Under the pieces are notes generated by a model. It had not been told where the DNA came from, did no database searches, and saw only the letters and a program-made list of their open reading frames with translations. Below, one piece after another: positions 1-9,972 of a stretch of DNA of 64,000 bases. Every line of letters starts with the position of its first letter. Within the stretch, counting starts at the first letter, position 1. The stretch covers positions 62,001-126,000 of the forward strand of contig CAZAYP010000001.1 of NCBI GenBank assembly GCA_964489425.1. The letters are read 5' to 3'. Made by a program: the position numbers and the translations under genes. This DNA comes from CAZAYP01 sp964489425 [NCBI: uncultured Verrucomicrobiota bacterium]. GTDB taxonomy: Bacteria; Verrucomicrobiota; Kiritimatiellia; RZYC01.

Positions 1-50
1 AGGCCGTTAAAAAGATAGCCGCCGGCCGGACGCGACCGGGCGCGCCGGGC

Positions 51-57
51 AAGGAGG
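51..57 (+). promoter_or_regulatory. Shine-Dalgarno site for the zinc-finger/vWA gene
   Basis: AAGGAGG lies 7 nt upstream of the ATG at 65 and fixes that start. The first 50 bases hold no recognisable promoter. They may be the 3' end or spacer of an upstream gene outside the window, where a sigma-factor gene might be expected. Confidence 0.7.
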
Positions 58-64
58 CCGCCCC

Positions 65-3000
65 ATGAGCTGCCGCCCCATCCGCAACCAACTGACCGCG
101 TTCCTGCTCAACGACCTGGATCCTGCCCAGGCGGCCCACGTCCGCGCTCACCTGGCATCGTGCCCGGCATGCCAGGCTGAAGCCGACACGCTGAAGCAAA
201 CCCTGGACGTGCTGACCGCGGCGCTGGCCGCGCCCGGCCAGGAACCGGCGCAACTGGATCCCTGGCGGCACCGCGTGATTCGCGCGGCCGCCCACGCCCC
301 CCGCCCCCGACGCGCTCCCCGGCGGATCCCGGCCATCATCCTGGAAGCTGCCGCCGGGCTGGCCATCGTCTGCACCCTATGGGCGTTGATGTTACCAAAA
401 ATGAGTGGCAAAACAGTGCGGATGCGCGAGTCCGAGGTGGAGGTCACGATCCTGGCGAGCGAGGAAACCAAGCTGGACGAGTTCCAGCATGAACTCGAAA
501 AGCTGGAAGACATTTCCACGATCGATCAGTTGGCCAGCCTGCCGGCATCGTCCGTAGCCGATTCCAAGGAAATTCAGAACTGGGCCTTCATCGACACGGA
601 TGTGACCGGCGACGTGCTATCCGACGATGCCGTTGGCTACGTTAAAACGCCCCCCTCGCCCACAATCCGGTTCTATACCTTCTCTACCGGACGCCGGCGC
701 ACATACGAGCGTGACGAGACGTATGTGGCCGGCAAACCCGCGGACCGCAGTGCAATCCTTGATCAAGGGGTCATGCTAGCCAATGAACTGGCGGTTGCTG
801 ATGCGCGCTTGTCCAGCATGGACGATGTGACTGTGAACTGCGAAGCGCCGCCAACCTTGGCCGGTGAAAGCGGGCTTGCCGGAGCATTGGCGGGAACCCA
901 ATCCGGCACGGAATACGCCACCCTCGACATTCGCAACGATTCCAGCCCCGTGGTCATGCACGGCCTGCTATCGAGCCGTTCGGCTGAAGGGCGGGCGGCC
1001 ATGCTCGGGAAATACGGCGGAGGCTATGGCGGCGCCGCTGAGGCCGCGGTAATCAGCAACTTGCAGTGGCTGCAGATGCAGCAGAACAAAGATGGGTCAT
1101 GGAACCATGCCAACCCGGCCGCGACCAGCCTGGGCCTGCTGGCGTTCCTGGCGCACGGCGAGACGCCAGCGTCGCCCGGCTACGGTGAAACTGTGGAGAA
1201 GGCCCTGCGGTACCTCACCCAGCAGCAGGCCGATTCGGGCCAGTTTTCCGTTGACCCGCAGCAGCAGGCCCAGGCCGTGTACGCGTTGGCCGAGGCGTTT
1301 GCCATGACCCGCATTCCCGTGCTGCGCGAGGCCGTGGCCAAGGGCGTCACGGCCCTTGAAAAGCAGGCTTCCGATGGCCTGGACCTTCCCACGGCCCGCT
1401 GGGCCAGCATGGCATTGTACGCGGCCGCAGACGCCGGCGTGACAGCTGAAGGCGCCGACCGGTTGAGCGCCGCCGCGTCTCGCCAACTCGAGGCGAGCCC
1501 GGATCCCGTGGATGTGCTCGGTCTGACTTACCTGGGGCAACGGGAATCCGAAGCCGGGCAAGCCAAACTCGCCCAGTTGCCGCAAGTCACCTATGCCGGG
1601 CGCCAGTCCGAGGGGCTGGACGTGCTGTTCATGCTGACCCAGGCCAAGTTCCAGGCCGGCGGCGCAGAATGGGCGGAATGGAATCGCGCCATGGCCCCAG
1701 ACTTGGTAAAGCGCCAGGAACCGGGTGGTTCGATGCGCGACCCGGCCAGGCCGGACCAGGCGCCCAGTGTGCAATCCACGGCCCTGGCTGCGCTCATGAA
1801 GTCGGTTTACTACCGCTTTCTTCCAAGTTTCCGCCCGATCCAAGATCCCGCCAGCACCAACGATGAAGTCGGCGTGGAAATCATTCGTGTCGCCGTGCCC
1901 ACGCCGGCGCCCACCCCTACCCCCGTGCCGACCGCCCAACCGCGGGCCGCCAGCTTCAATCCCTGGGTGGAGACGGCAAAGACCCCCTTGTCCACGTTCG
2001 GCATCGACGTGGACACCGCCTCCTACACCATCGCGCGCCGCTACATCAACGCAGGATTCCGGCCGCCGCCGGAACTGGTCCGCACCGAGGAGTTCGTCAA
2101 CTATTTTGATTACCAGTACCTGGCGCCGCAACGGCAGACATTTGCAATTTATCCCGAAGTGGCCCCGGCCTTGTTCGGGCCCGGCTACCTCCTGAAAATC
2201 GGCGTCAAGGGCCGCGAAATCGGCCGCGACCAGCGACCGGTGATTTTGACCCTGGCGATCGACACGTCCGGGTCCATGAACACGCCGGACCGGCTCGACC
2301 TCATCAAGCAGTCGCTCGCGCTGCTGGTCGCTGCACTCGGCCCGGCCGACCAGGTGGCCATCGTGCAGTATGGCGCGCAGGCCAGCCTGGTGCTGGCCCA
2401 CACCGCGCTGGGCACCAACCGCGCACCGGTGCTGGCCGCCATCGACGCGCTGCAGGCCGGCACGTCCACCCACTTGGAAAAAGGCGTGCGCCTGGCCTAC
2501 GAGGTGGCTGCCCGCGGGTTCACGGCCGGCGCGGAGAACCGGGTGATCCTGATGTCCGACGGCGTGGCCAACCTGGGCAGCGGGAAGGCCGAGGACATCC
2601 TCGCGCTCGTGGCCCAGTACCGCGACCAGGGCATCTTCTGCTCAATCTTCGGGTTCGGCGCCGGATCCTATGACGACACCATGCTCGAAACCCTGGCCAA
2701 CAAGGGCGACGGCGTGTACCGCTACCTTGACTCGCTGGACGAGGCCCGCCGCGAGCTGGTGGACGGGCTGGCCGCCACGCTGCACTTCATCGCCCGCGAC
2801 GTGAAGATCCAGGTGGAGTTCAACCCGCAGCGCGTGGCGCACTACCGCCAGCTGGGTTACGAAAACCGCCGCCTGCGGCCGGAAGATTTCCGCGACGATG
2901 CCGTGGACGCCGGCGAGGTGGGGTCTGGCCAATCCGTCACCGCGCTCTATGAGCTGGACCTGGCCGCGGCCGGCCCGGACCCGCTGGCCACGGTGCGCGT

Positions 3001-3289
3001 GCGCTACCACGACCTCGCCAGCGGCCGCATCGAAGAGATTGCGATGCCCGTGACCAGCGCGCACGTGATGAAAACCAGCGCGCGCATGCCGCCGCGGTTC
3101 AAGCTGGCCGCGGCCGCCGCCGCGTTCGCCGAACTGCTGCGTGGCAGCCCGTTTGCCGAGGGGTACGATTTCGCCGCCGTGGCGCAGGTGCTGCGGCCCG
3201 TGGCCCAGGAACTGAATCTGGACCCCGGGCCGGCGGAACTGGCGCGGCTTGTCCAGGCCGCGGCCGGGCTGCCTTGCGCGTCTGAATAG
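65..3289 (+). CDS. Anti-sigma-type zinc finger / toroid-like / YfbK-type von Willebrand A membrane protein
   Basis: This 1,074-residue protein has four visible parts. Residues 1-40 carry an anti-sigma-factor zinc-finger pattern with C3, H29, C33 and C36 (H-x3-C-x2-C). One hydrophobic helix lies near residues 89-113. Residues about 329-570 resemble alpha/alpha-toroid (squalene-cyclase/prenyltransferase-like) repeats, with 'WLQMQQNKDGSW' as a typical repeat opening. A proline-rich linker leads into a YfbK-type N-domain ('STFGIDVDTASY', about residue 645) and a von Willebrand A domain with an intact metal-site motif DTSGSM near residue 733. The zinc finger would face the cytoplasm and the vWA domain the periplasm. 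Known zinc-finger anti-sigma proteins bind ECF sigma factors; no sigma gene lies in the window. The next gene starts 21 nt downstream, so the two are probably co-transcribed. Domain calls are firm for the zinc finger and vWA and weaker for the toroid; the cellular role is unknown. Confidence 0.85.
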   Translation: MSCRPIRNQLTAFLLNDLDPAQAAHVRAHLASCPACQAEADTLKQTLDVLTAALAAPGQEPAQLDPWRHRVIRAAAHAPRPRRAPRRIPAIILEAAAGLAIVCTLWALMLPKMSGKTVRMRESEVEVTILASEETKLDEFQHELEKLEDISTIDQLASLPASSVADSKEIQNWAFIDTDVTGDVLSDDAVGYVKTPPSPTIRFYTFSTGRRRTYERDETYVAGKPADRSAILDQGVMLANELAVADARLSSMDDVTVNCEAPPTLAGESGLAGALAGTQSGTEYATLDIRNDSSPVVMHGLLSSRSAEGRAAMLGKYGGGYGGAAEAAVISNLQWLQMQQNKDGSWNHANPAATSLGLLAFLAHGETPASPGYGETVEKALRYLTQQQADSGQFSVDPQQQAQAVYALAEAFAMTRIPVLREAVAKGVTALEKQASDGLDLPTARWASMALYAAADAGVTAEGADRLSAAASRQLEASPDPVDVLGLTYLGQRESEAGQAKLAQLPQVTYAGRQSEGLDVLFMLTQAKFQAGGAEWAEWNRAMAPDLVKRQEPGGSMRDPARPDQAPSVQSTALAALMKSVYYRFLPSFRPIQDPASTNDEVGVEIIRVAVPTPAPTPTPVPTAQPRAASFNPWVETAKTPLSTFGIDVDTASYTIARRYINAGFRPPPELVRTEEFVNYFDYQYLAPQRQTFAIYPEVAPALFGPGYLLKIGVKGREIGRDQRPVILTLAIDTSGSMNTPDRLDLIKQSLALLVAALGPADQVAIVQYGAQASLVLAHTALGTNRAPVLAAIDALQAGTSTHLEKGVRLAYEVAARGFTAGAENRVILMSDGVANLGSGKAEDILALVAQYRDQGIFCSIFGFGAGSYDDTMLETLANKGDGVYRYLDSLDEARRELVDGLAATLHFIARDVKIQVEFNPQRVAHYRQLGYENRRLRPEDFRDDAVDAGEVGSGQSVTALYELDLAAAGPDPLATVRVRYHDLASGRIEEIAMPVTSAHVMKTSARMPPRFKLAAAAAAFAELLRGSPFAEGYDFAAVAQVLRPVAQELNLDPGPAELARLVQAAAGLPCASE

Positions 3290-3310
3290 CATTCACAACA
3301 GGAGATTCCC

Positions 3311-6300
3311 ATGAACACCACATGGTGGTTAGGATTGATCTGCACATGTCTCGCCCTGCCCGCGCTCGGTGGCGCCGCGCCCGGCGCTCCGGATTGGGAA
3401 GTCACCGACCTCGAGATGACCGGAGCGATCGAGGCGGAAAACGTGGCTTTTCAAATGGCGCTGGAGGTTGTGGTGCACCGCCGCCCGGCCACGCTGACGC
3501 TCGTTGACGGCGACGCGGCCTGCCTCGACGCCACGCTGCCGGCCGGCGCGCGGCTGGCCCGCAACGGCCGCCAGCTGCAGGTGACCCTGCGGAATCGCGG
3601 CGCCCAGAAAATCACCCTCAAGTTCGCCAGCCTGCCGGCCCGCGACGGCGACTGGCGCGAAACGCGCTTCAGCATCCCGGGCGCCGCGGTGCGCCGGCTG
3701 CGGATGCTGGGTGACCGCGCCGATCTGGACATGCAGCTTCCCGGAGCCCTGGACGTGGAGCGCGGGGCCACGCCGGCCGGGCGGCCGGAGGTGGTGGCGT
3801 ACCTCGGCGTGGATCGCCCGTTCGTGGCGCGCTGGAAACCGGCCGTGCGCAAGCTGGATGCCGACCTGGTGGTCGCGTGCGATGCCAACACGATCGCCAC
3901 CGCGCGCGGCGGCGCGCTCACACTGGACACCCTGCTCGATTACCAGGTGGTCCAGGGGTCGCTGGACCAGGTCAGCCTGCTCGTTCCGACCAACGTGAGC
4001 ATCACCCAGGTGACCGGCGCCGACCTCCGCGACTGGCACCTCGCGCCACAGGCGGAAGGACCCGACCGGCTCGTGGTGCGGCTGAGCGTGCCCCGCACCC
4101 AGCACTACCAGCTCCAGGTACTGGCCGACATGGTGCTGCCCAGGTTCCCCTGCCGCTTCGACCTGCCGGTGCTCCGCCCGTTGGACGTGATCCGCGCCAG
4201 CGGGTTTCTCAAGTGCGGCACGGACAGCGCCATCAAGCTGGTCGCGGCCCGGGCGGTCGGCTTGACGCAGGTGGACCAGGCGGCGTTCCCCACGGTGACG
4301 CCGGCCGGCCAACCCGCGGCCCGGCCGACGCCGGCGCGCAGCGCCCTGGCCTACCAGTATGCCGGCCTGCCCTACACCCTCGAGCTGCAGGCTGATGACA
4401 TGGTCACCACCTATCACGCCGAAGACCAGATGGTCCTGGCGATCAAGGACGGCGACCTGGCCCTGGACGCCACCGTGGAGCTGGACGTGCGCGAGGCGCC
4501 GGCCCGCGAGATCGTGGTGGAAACCGACCCGGGCTGGACCGTCGCCCAAGTCACCGGCCGCGACCTGGCGGATTACGATGTGCGCGACGAGGGCGGCCGC
4601 CGGATCATGGCCGTCTATTTCCGCGACGCCGTGATGGGCCGCACCCTCCTGAAATTCCGCCTCGAGCAAAGCCTGGCGCCCGGGGCGCCGGGATTCAGCG
4701 CCCCGGCGTGGCGGGTGCGCGGCGCCCGCTCCGAGCGCGGCTACCTTGCCTTGCGCGCCGAGCCGGGGGTGCAGGTCAAGGCGCACGCCACGGCCGGCCT
4801 GCGCGAGGTTCCCGCCGGATCGTTGCCGCTGCAGGTGCCCGACCTGCAGCAGGCGTTCCGGTTCAAGACCCCGGACTGGACGCTGGACGCCGGGCTGGCC
4901 GTCACCCCGCCGACCATTTACTGCGAAGCGCTGCAGTTGGTCACCCTGGGCGACGGCGCATTGTACGGGAGCTGCGCCCTCACCTACCACGTGGGCGGCG
5001 CGCCGGTGCAGGCGCTGCGGCTGAACATCCCGGCCGAGTGCCAGAACGTCGCGTTTGCCGGCCGCGACGTGCGCGGGCCCACCCGCCAAGGCACGGTGTG
5101 GACCGTGGCGCTGCAGGAGAAAATCAGCGGCGATTACACCCTCCTGGTAACCTACGACCGCCCCTTTGACGAACAGCAAGGCGATTTGCTGGCCGGCGGC
5201 ATCGAACCCCTGGGTACGGAATACTCGGCCGGCTACATGGTCGTGGCCGGCGCGGCCAGCTTTCATGTTGCCCGGGAAATCTCCGCTGACCCGGGCCTGA
5301 TTCCGATCACCGCCGCCGAGCTGCCCGAGGCCTACGCCCTGCTGGTCAATGCCCCGGTCATCCGCGCCTACCAGTACGTGCGGGCGCCGCATGCCGCCCG
5401 GCTGCAGGTCCGGCGCTATCCGCTCCAGCCCTTGCTGACGCAGGTCGCCGACTACACCACCCTCAGCACCCGGCTCAGCGCGGAAGGCGAGACCGTGACC
5501 GAAGCCGCCTACTTTGTAAAAAACTCGTCGGCCCAGTACCTGGCCATCACCTTGCCGGACAACGCGCGGCTCTGGTCGTCCACGGTGGATGGGCAGCCGG
5601 CGCAAGCCTTGCACGCGGCGGAATCCCGCCAACTGCTCGTGCCGCTGCCGCGCCACCGCGACCCCAACCAGGTGGCGCAGGTGGGCCTGACCTACGGCGA
5701 AACCCATCCCCGGCCGGGATGGATCCAAACCGTCACGCTGCGCGCGCCGCTGGCTGCGGCCCAATCCGTGTTCGCCAAGTGGCAGGTCCGCTTGCCGCCA
5801 GGCCATACCGTGGGCCGCGCGCGCGGCAACATGATGGCTGACCAGCCGCCGCCGGCCGCCGGGCTGACCGGGCTGGTGACCGGCATTGGCGGGTACTACA
5901 AGGCGGCGCTGCGGGTCGCGCCCCGCATGCTGCCGCTGCTGGTCCTGGCCGCGCTGGGCGCCGGCCTGGCCGCCTACTGCCAGGCCGGCCGCGTGCGGCG
6001 GTGGCCGCGCCTGTTCCTGTTCGGCCTGCTGGCGATTCTGGCCGCAGGGTGGGTCATGGCCCCATGGCCGTGGCTACTCCGGGCCCGGGCCCCGCGGCCG
6101 CCATGCCCGAGCGCGGAGGCGGGCGTGGCGTTCACCAAGGTCGTCAGCCTGGCGGACACCGCGCCCGAGCTCATCCTCCGCGTGGTGCCGGACTGGGTCG
6201 GGGCCGGCGGCGCGCCGTGGCGCTGCGCCGCAGGCTTGGCGCTGGCGCTCGCGGGCGCGGCCTGGCGGCCGGCGCGGCGCAAAGCACCGGGGCTGGCCTG

Positions 6301-9300
6301 GGCCGCGGTGCTGGTCCTGGCCACCTGGGCCCTGGCGCAACTCGCGGCCACCCGGATCATCCTCGGGATCGGGTTGGCCGTGGCCGCGCCGCTGGGGCTT
6401 GCGGTCCTGCTTTTCCAAGCTGGCCGCCACGCCGGCCGGCGCCGCGCGCTGCGGGTCGCCGCGCGCACGGAACCACCGCCATGGACCGCCCGGCCGGCCG
6501 CCGCGGGTACCCCCGGATTCACCCGGCCCGGCCTGTGCGTGGCCCTGGCGCTGACTTCGTGGGGCCTGGCCCTGGCGTACGCCCCCCTGGCTGCGCCGGT
6601 CGCAGAGGACGTTCCCGCACCCGCCCCCACCACCAACCGCGCCGCGGAGATCGTCATGGACAACGTGGAGATCATCATCGCCGGGCCCGTGGTCTCCCAG
6701 GACGAGGACCCCATCGCGCGGGTGACCCAACGACAAAGTTTCACGAGTGAGAAACCGTGCCGGCTCGCCGTGCTGCCGGCCGGCTGCATCCTGACCGGCT
6801 TTCAGCTCAACTCGCGGGACCTGGCGCTGAGCAGCCATCCGGACGGCTATGACCTCGATGTGGCCGAGGCGGGCACCTACGACATCCGGCTGGTCTACCT
6901 GGTGCCGGTGACCGTGCGCGATCATGTATCCCACCTGCCGCTTTACCTGCCGCCCAACCTGCGCAACCAGGCGCGGTTGTCCCTGCCGGCGCCGGGCCTG
7001 GCGGTCAGCAGTCCAACCGCGGTCATGTTGACCACCACGTCCACGGTGGCCGGGACCGAGAGCCGCCTCGTGTTCGGCCCGGCGGAGCAGGCCGCGATCC
7101 AATGGCAGCCCCAGGCGCGCCCTGCAAGCGATGATCCCGCGGTATACTTCTGCGAGGTCAACACCCTGGCGGACTTCGCCGCCGGCGCGGTTGCCCTGAC
7201 CCACCAGGTGCACTACCAGATTGCGCAGGGCGAGTTGCAGCATTTCACCCTCGATATTCCGGAGAACATGAGCGTGACCGCGGTGCGCGGGGAGGCGCTG
7301 AGCACATGGCGCTTCGATCCGCTGGCGCACCGCCTGGAGGCTTGGCGCGAGCGGCCGGCCCAGGGCGATTACCTGCTGGCCGTGGTGGCCCAGGTATCCC
7401 GCGACGGCCTGCCCTATTCCGTGAACCTCGGGATGCCCCTGGTCGTGGGCGCCGCCCGCCAGATCGGCGCAATGGCCGCGGCCGCGCCAGACGACGTGCA
7501 GCTTCAAATCGAATCCTACACCGGCATGAGCCCCATGAACTCCGGGGATTTTTCCGCCCGGGCCGCAACCGCCGATGCGGCCAGCCCGCCGCCGGCCATC
7601 CGGCGCTGTTTCCGCTACAACAGCCTGCCGGCGGTCATGGCCGTGCGCGCGGAGCGCGTGCTGCCGGAACTGCGCGTGACCGAGGACGACCGGCTGGACG
7701 TGTCGGATGAGCGGGTGGTGCTGGCCGCGCGGCTCGTCGTCAATGTGGCCAAGGCGGGGATCTTCGCGCTGCGCCTGCAGTTGCCAGAGGGCTATGAGAT
7801 CGATTCGCTCGGTGGGCCGGCCGTGAGCCACTGGGACGAGATCCGCGAAACCGGGCGCGTGGCGATCGTGAACTTCACGCGGCAAATCATGGGCGATCAG
7901 CCCATCAACCTCGTGCTGACCCGCACGGGACGCGCGCCCGACGCCGTCCTGGAAGCCCCGCGGGTGAGCGTGGCCACGGCGGTCAAGGTGACCGGCACGC
8001 TCGTGGTCTCGGCCGAGCACGGCCTGCGCCTGGTGACCGTGGGCCGCGACGGTGTCAGCGAGATCAACCCCCGGGAACTGGGCCTGGACCCGGCCGGCAC
8101 CCTGGCCTACCGCCTGCTGCGGCCGGACTGGCGCGTCGCGATGCAGCCCGACGTGGTGGCGCCCACGGTCAAGGTCGCGATGCTCCAGCGGGTCGCGCTG
8201 AGCGAAGGCCTGCTGCAGGGGCAATGCTTCATCCGCTACCAGGTGGACGGCGCGGGCGTGAAATCGCTGCTGCTGCAGGCCCCGCGGCCCGGCGTGGCGC
8301 TGGCGGTGGCCGGCCGCGACATCGCCCAGGTCAAGGAGACGGACCGGGACAAAGGGCTGTGGACCGTGGAGCTGCGCAACAAGGTCGCCGGCCCGTACCG
8401 GCTGGAAGTCAGTTACCAGGTTCCGTTTGATCCGGACCAGCGCCGGGTGGCCATTGAACCCCTGCGCGCGCCGGGCACGGACGACCAGGGCGGGTACCTG
8501 GCCGTGATCGCCGGCAGCCGCGTGCAGGTGCGCGCCACCCGGGTGGACGAGGCCCTGCGCGCGGCCGACGCCCGCGCCATTCCCGCGGAGTTCGGGGCCG
8601 GCGACTTGGCGGATGCCATCCTCTGTTACCGCGTGGCCCGGCCCGCGTACCAGCTCGAAGCCGAGATCCTGCGCCACGAGTCCGCGGCCGCGCTGCCGGC
8701 CACCATCCGCAGCGCCCGGCTGACCACCGTGGTGGCCGGGGACGGCCAGGCGGTGACCCGCGCGGTCCTGGACCTGCAGGTGCGCGATCTGCGGCGCGTG
8801 CCGGTGCGGCTGCCGCCGGCAGCCCACCTGTGGTGCGCCCGGGTCAATGGCCGGCCGGTGCAGCCCATGCGGCAGGGCCCGGACTGCCTGCTCCCGCTGG
8901 AGACCGCCACGCCCGGCGCAGCGATCGCGATTGAGCTGATCTATGGCGACCGCGCCCAACGCCACGGGGACCGGCACGAATTCTCCGGCCCGCAGTTTGA
9001 CCTGCCCCTGGCCGACGTGGCCTGGACCTTTTACCTGCCCCCGCGGTTCCGCTATCACGACTTCGGCGGAACCTTGGAGGTCCAGCCAGAGCTGCGCCAG
9101 CTGCCGGATGGCGCGGTGTACGATACCCGCCGCTACACGGAGGAACTCGGCGACCGGGACCGCAGCCAGGTGCAGCTCGCGGAACAAGCCCTCGAACAAG
9201 GCCACCGCCTGGCCCGCGCCGGCCAGCCGCGCGCGGCGCGCGCGGCTTTTGAGGATGCCCTGTTCAACTCGCAGGGCCGCCAGGATCTCAACGAGGACGC

Positions 9301-9700
9301 GCGCATCCAGTACCGCAACCTGGCGCGGCAGCAGGTGGTGGCCGGGCTGCTGGATCGGCGGGCCAACCTCAAGCTGGCCCGCAACGGCGCCGACCGCGCG
9401 CCAACCCCGCCGCGCGCCGCCGACCTGGCCGGCGAAGATCCCGTTGCGCTGGACATCCTGGCAGACACGCTGATTGACCAGCAGGCCGCCGCCGCGGCCA
9501 GCGTGCCGGCCATCCAGGTGGCGCTGCCGCTGCAAGGCCGGAGGATCGATTTCCACCGCGCGCTGCAAATCCAGCCCCAGGCTCCCATGACCGTAACGTT
9601 CAAGGCCACGGCCGGCGGCGGTTGGTGGATGGAAACCCTCGCGCTGCTGGCGCTGGCCGGCGGCGGCCTGGCTGCCACGCGGCGACTGGCCGGGATCTAG
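3311..9700 (+). CDS. Giant two-lobed envelope protein of unknown function
   Basis: This 2,129-residue protein begins with a signal peptide (MNTTWWLGLICTCLALPALGG) and is preceded by an AGGAG site. Hydrophobic helices cluster around residues 869-925, 968-1036 and 1073-1096, and one helix lies near the C-terminus (about 2106-2126). Two large, probably periplasmic, beta-rich lobes flank the central membrane block. The lobes are homologous: the segment from about residue 533 ('GRDVRG', 'TVWTVALQEKISGDYTLLV', then 'GIEPLG', 'GGYMVV'-like) reappears from about residue 1616 ('GRDIAQ', 'GLWTVELRNKVAGPYRLEV', 'AIEPLR', 'GGYLAV'). A short alpha-helical segment near residues 1950-2010 looks TPR-like. 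I do not recognise a characterised family. The 21-nt gap to the zinc-finger/vWA gene suggests a joint envelope function. The stop codon overlaps the convergent downstream gene inside a CTAG palindrome. Confidence 0.85.
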   Translation: MNTTWWLGLICTCLALPALGGAAPGAPDWEVTDLEMTGAIEAENVAFQMALEVVVHRRPATLTLVDGDAACLDATLPAGARLARNGRQLQVTLRNRGAQKITLKFASLPARDGDWRETRFSIPGAAVRRLRMLGDRADLDMQLPGALDVERGATPAGRPEVVAYLGVDRPFVARWKPAVRKLDADLVVACDANTIATARGGALTLDTLLDYQVVQGSLDQVSLLVPTNVSITQVTGADLRDWHLAPQAEGPDRLVVRLSVPRTQHYQLQVLADMVLPRFPCRFDLPVLRPLDVIRASGFLKCGTDSAIKLVAARAVGLTQVDQAAFPTVTPAGQPAARPTPARSALAYQYAGLPYTLELQADDMVTTYHAEDQMVLAIKDGDLALDATVELDVREAPAREIVVETDPGWTVAQVTGRDLADYDVRDEGGRRIMAVYFRDAVMGRTLLKFRLEQSLAPGAPGFSAPAWRVRGARSERGYLALRAEPGVQVKAHATAGLREVPAGSLPLQVPDLQQAFRFKTPDWTLDAGLAVTPPTIYCEALQLVTLGDGALYGSCALTYHVGGAPVQALRLNIPAECQNVAFAGRDVRGPTRQGTVWTVALQEKISGDYTLLVTYDRPFDEQQGDLLAGGIEPLGTEYSAGYMVVAGAASFHVAREISADPGLIPITAAELPEAYALLVNAPVIRAYQYVRAPHAARLQVRRYPLQPLLTQVADYTTLSTRLSAEGETVTEAAYFVKNSSAQYLAITLPDNARLWSSTVDGQPAQALHAAESRQLLVPLPRHRDPNQVAQVGLTYGETHPRPGWIQTVTLRAPLAAAQSVFAKWQVRLPPGHTVGRARGNMMADQPPPAAGLTGLVTGIGGYYKAALRVAPRMLPLLVLAALGAGLAAYCQAGRVRRWPRLFLFGLLAILAAGWVMAPWPWLLRARAPRPPCPSAEAGVAFTKVVSLADTAPELILRVVPDWVGAGGAPWRCAAGLALALAGAAWRPARRKAPGLAWAAVLVLATWALAQLAATRIILGIGLAVAAPLGLAVLLFQAGRHAGRRRALRVAARTEPPPWTARPAAAGTPGFTRPGLCVALALTSWGLALAYAPLAAPVAEDVPAPAPTTNRAAEIVMDNVEIIIAGPVVSQDEDPIARVTQRQSFTSEKPCRLAVLPAGCILTGFQLNSRDLALSSHPDGYDLDVAEAGTYDIRLVYLVPVTVRDHVSHLPLYLPPNLRNQARLSLPAPGLAVSSPTAVMLTTTSTVAGTESRLVFGPAEQAAIQWQPQARPASDDPAVYFCEVNTLADFAAGAVALTHQVHYQIAQGELQHFTLDIPENMSVTAVRGEALSTWRFDPLAHRLEAWRERPAQGDYLLAVVAQVSRDGLPYSVNLGMPLVVGAARQIGAMAAAAPDDVQLQIESYTGMSPMNSGDFSARAATADAASPPPAIRRCFRYNSLPAVMAVRAERVLPELRVTEDDRLDVSDERVVLAARLVVNVAKAGIFALRLQLPEGYEIDSLGGPAVSHWDEIRETGRVAIVNFTRQIMGDQPINLVLTRTGRAPDAVLEAPRVSVATAVKVTGTLVVSAEHGLRLVTVGRDGVSEINPRELGLDPAGTLAYRLLRPDWRVAMQPDVVAPTVKVAMLQRVALSEGLLQGQCFIRYQVDGAGVKSLLLQAPRPGVALAVAGRDIAQVKETDRDKGLWTVELRNKVAGPYRLEVSYQVPFDPDQRRVAIEPLRAPGTDDQGGYLAVIAGSRVQVRATRVDEALRAADARAIPAEFGAGDLADAILCYRVARPAYQLEAEILRHESAAALPATIRSARLTTVVAGDGQAVTRAVLDLQVRDLRRVPVRLPPAAHLWCARVNGRPVQPMRQGPDCLLPLETATPGAAIAIELIYGDRAQRHGDRHEFSGPQFDLPLADVAWTFYLPPRFRYHDFGGTLEVQPELRQLPDGAVYDTRRYTEELGDRDRSQVQLAEQALEQGHRLARAGQPRAARAAFEDALFNSQGRQDLNEDARIQYRNLARQQVVAGLLDRRANLKLARNGADRAPTPPRAADLAGEDPVALDILADTLIDQQAAAAASVPAIQVALPLQGRRIDFHRALQIQPQAPMTVTFKATAGGGWWMETLALLALAGGGLAATRRLAGI

Positions 9701-9954
9701 GGTCGGCCGGGTCCGGCGGCCGGGCCGCCGGGGCGCCGCGGGCGGGCGGCGGGCGACGGCGCCATGCGCATGCGCACGGGTTGGGCCGGATGGCGCACCT
9801 CGCGCGTGCCCAGCGACTCCGCGCAAAACGTGCAGCGGTACTCATGCAGCTCGGAGTGCGGCAGCACCAGCAGCAGGCGCTCCCGCACCGGCCGGGCCAC
9901 CCGGCATCGCGGGCAGTAGAGTTCCGTGGCAGTCAGGTTTTCAAATTGTTTCAT
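9697..9954 (-). CDS. Small double-CxxC (zinc-ribbon-like) protein
   Basis: This 85-residue protein has two CxxC knuckles, YCPRC and RCTFC, spaced like a small zinc ribbon, then a basic, proline-rich tail. No signal peptide or membrane helix is seen, so it should be cytoplasmic. An AGAGG-like site precedes the ATG. It follows the Crp/Fnr gene by 18 nt and is the last gene of the trxB-to-crp operon. It could be a metal-binding accessory or nucleic-acid-binding protein; I do not recognise a family. Its TAG overlaps the TAG of the convergent 2,129-residue gene. Confidence 0.6.
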   Translation of the reverse strand: MKQFENLTATELYCPRCRVARPVRERLLLVLPHSELHEYRCTFCAESLGTREVRHPAQPVRMRMAPSPAARPRRPGGPAAGPGRP

Positions 9955-9972
9955 GGCATGCCTCTTCTCCGC

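Noticed and set aside
1097-2473. Long antisense open frame (458 codons) inside the vWA gene
   Set aside because: It is a GC-rich shadow of the real gene: low-complexity Gly/Arg/Ala-rich, no recognisable motif, no ribosome site.
6074-9826. 1,250-codon antisense frame over the giant envelope protein
   Set aside because: It opposes a gene with signal peptide, helices and internal duplication. Composition is His/Gly/Arg/Gln-rich, as expected of a reverse-strand shadow.
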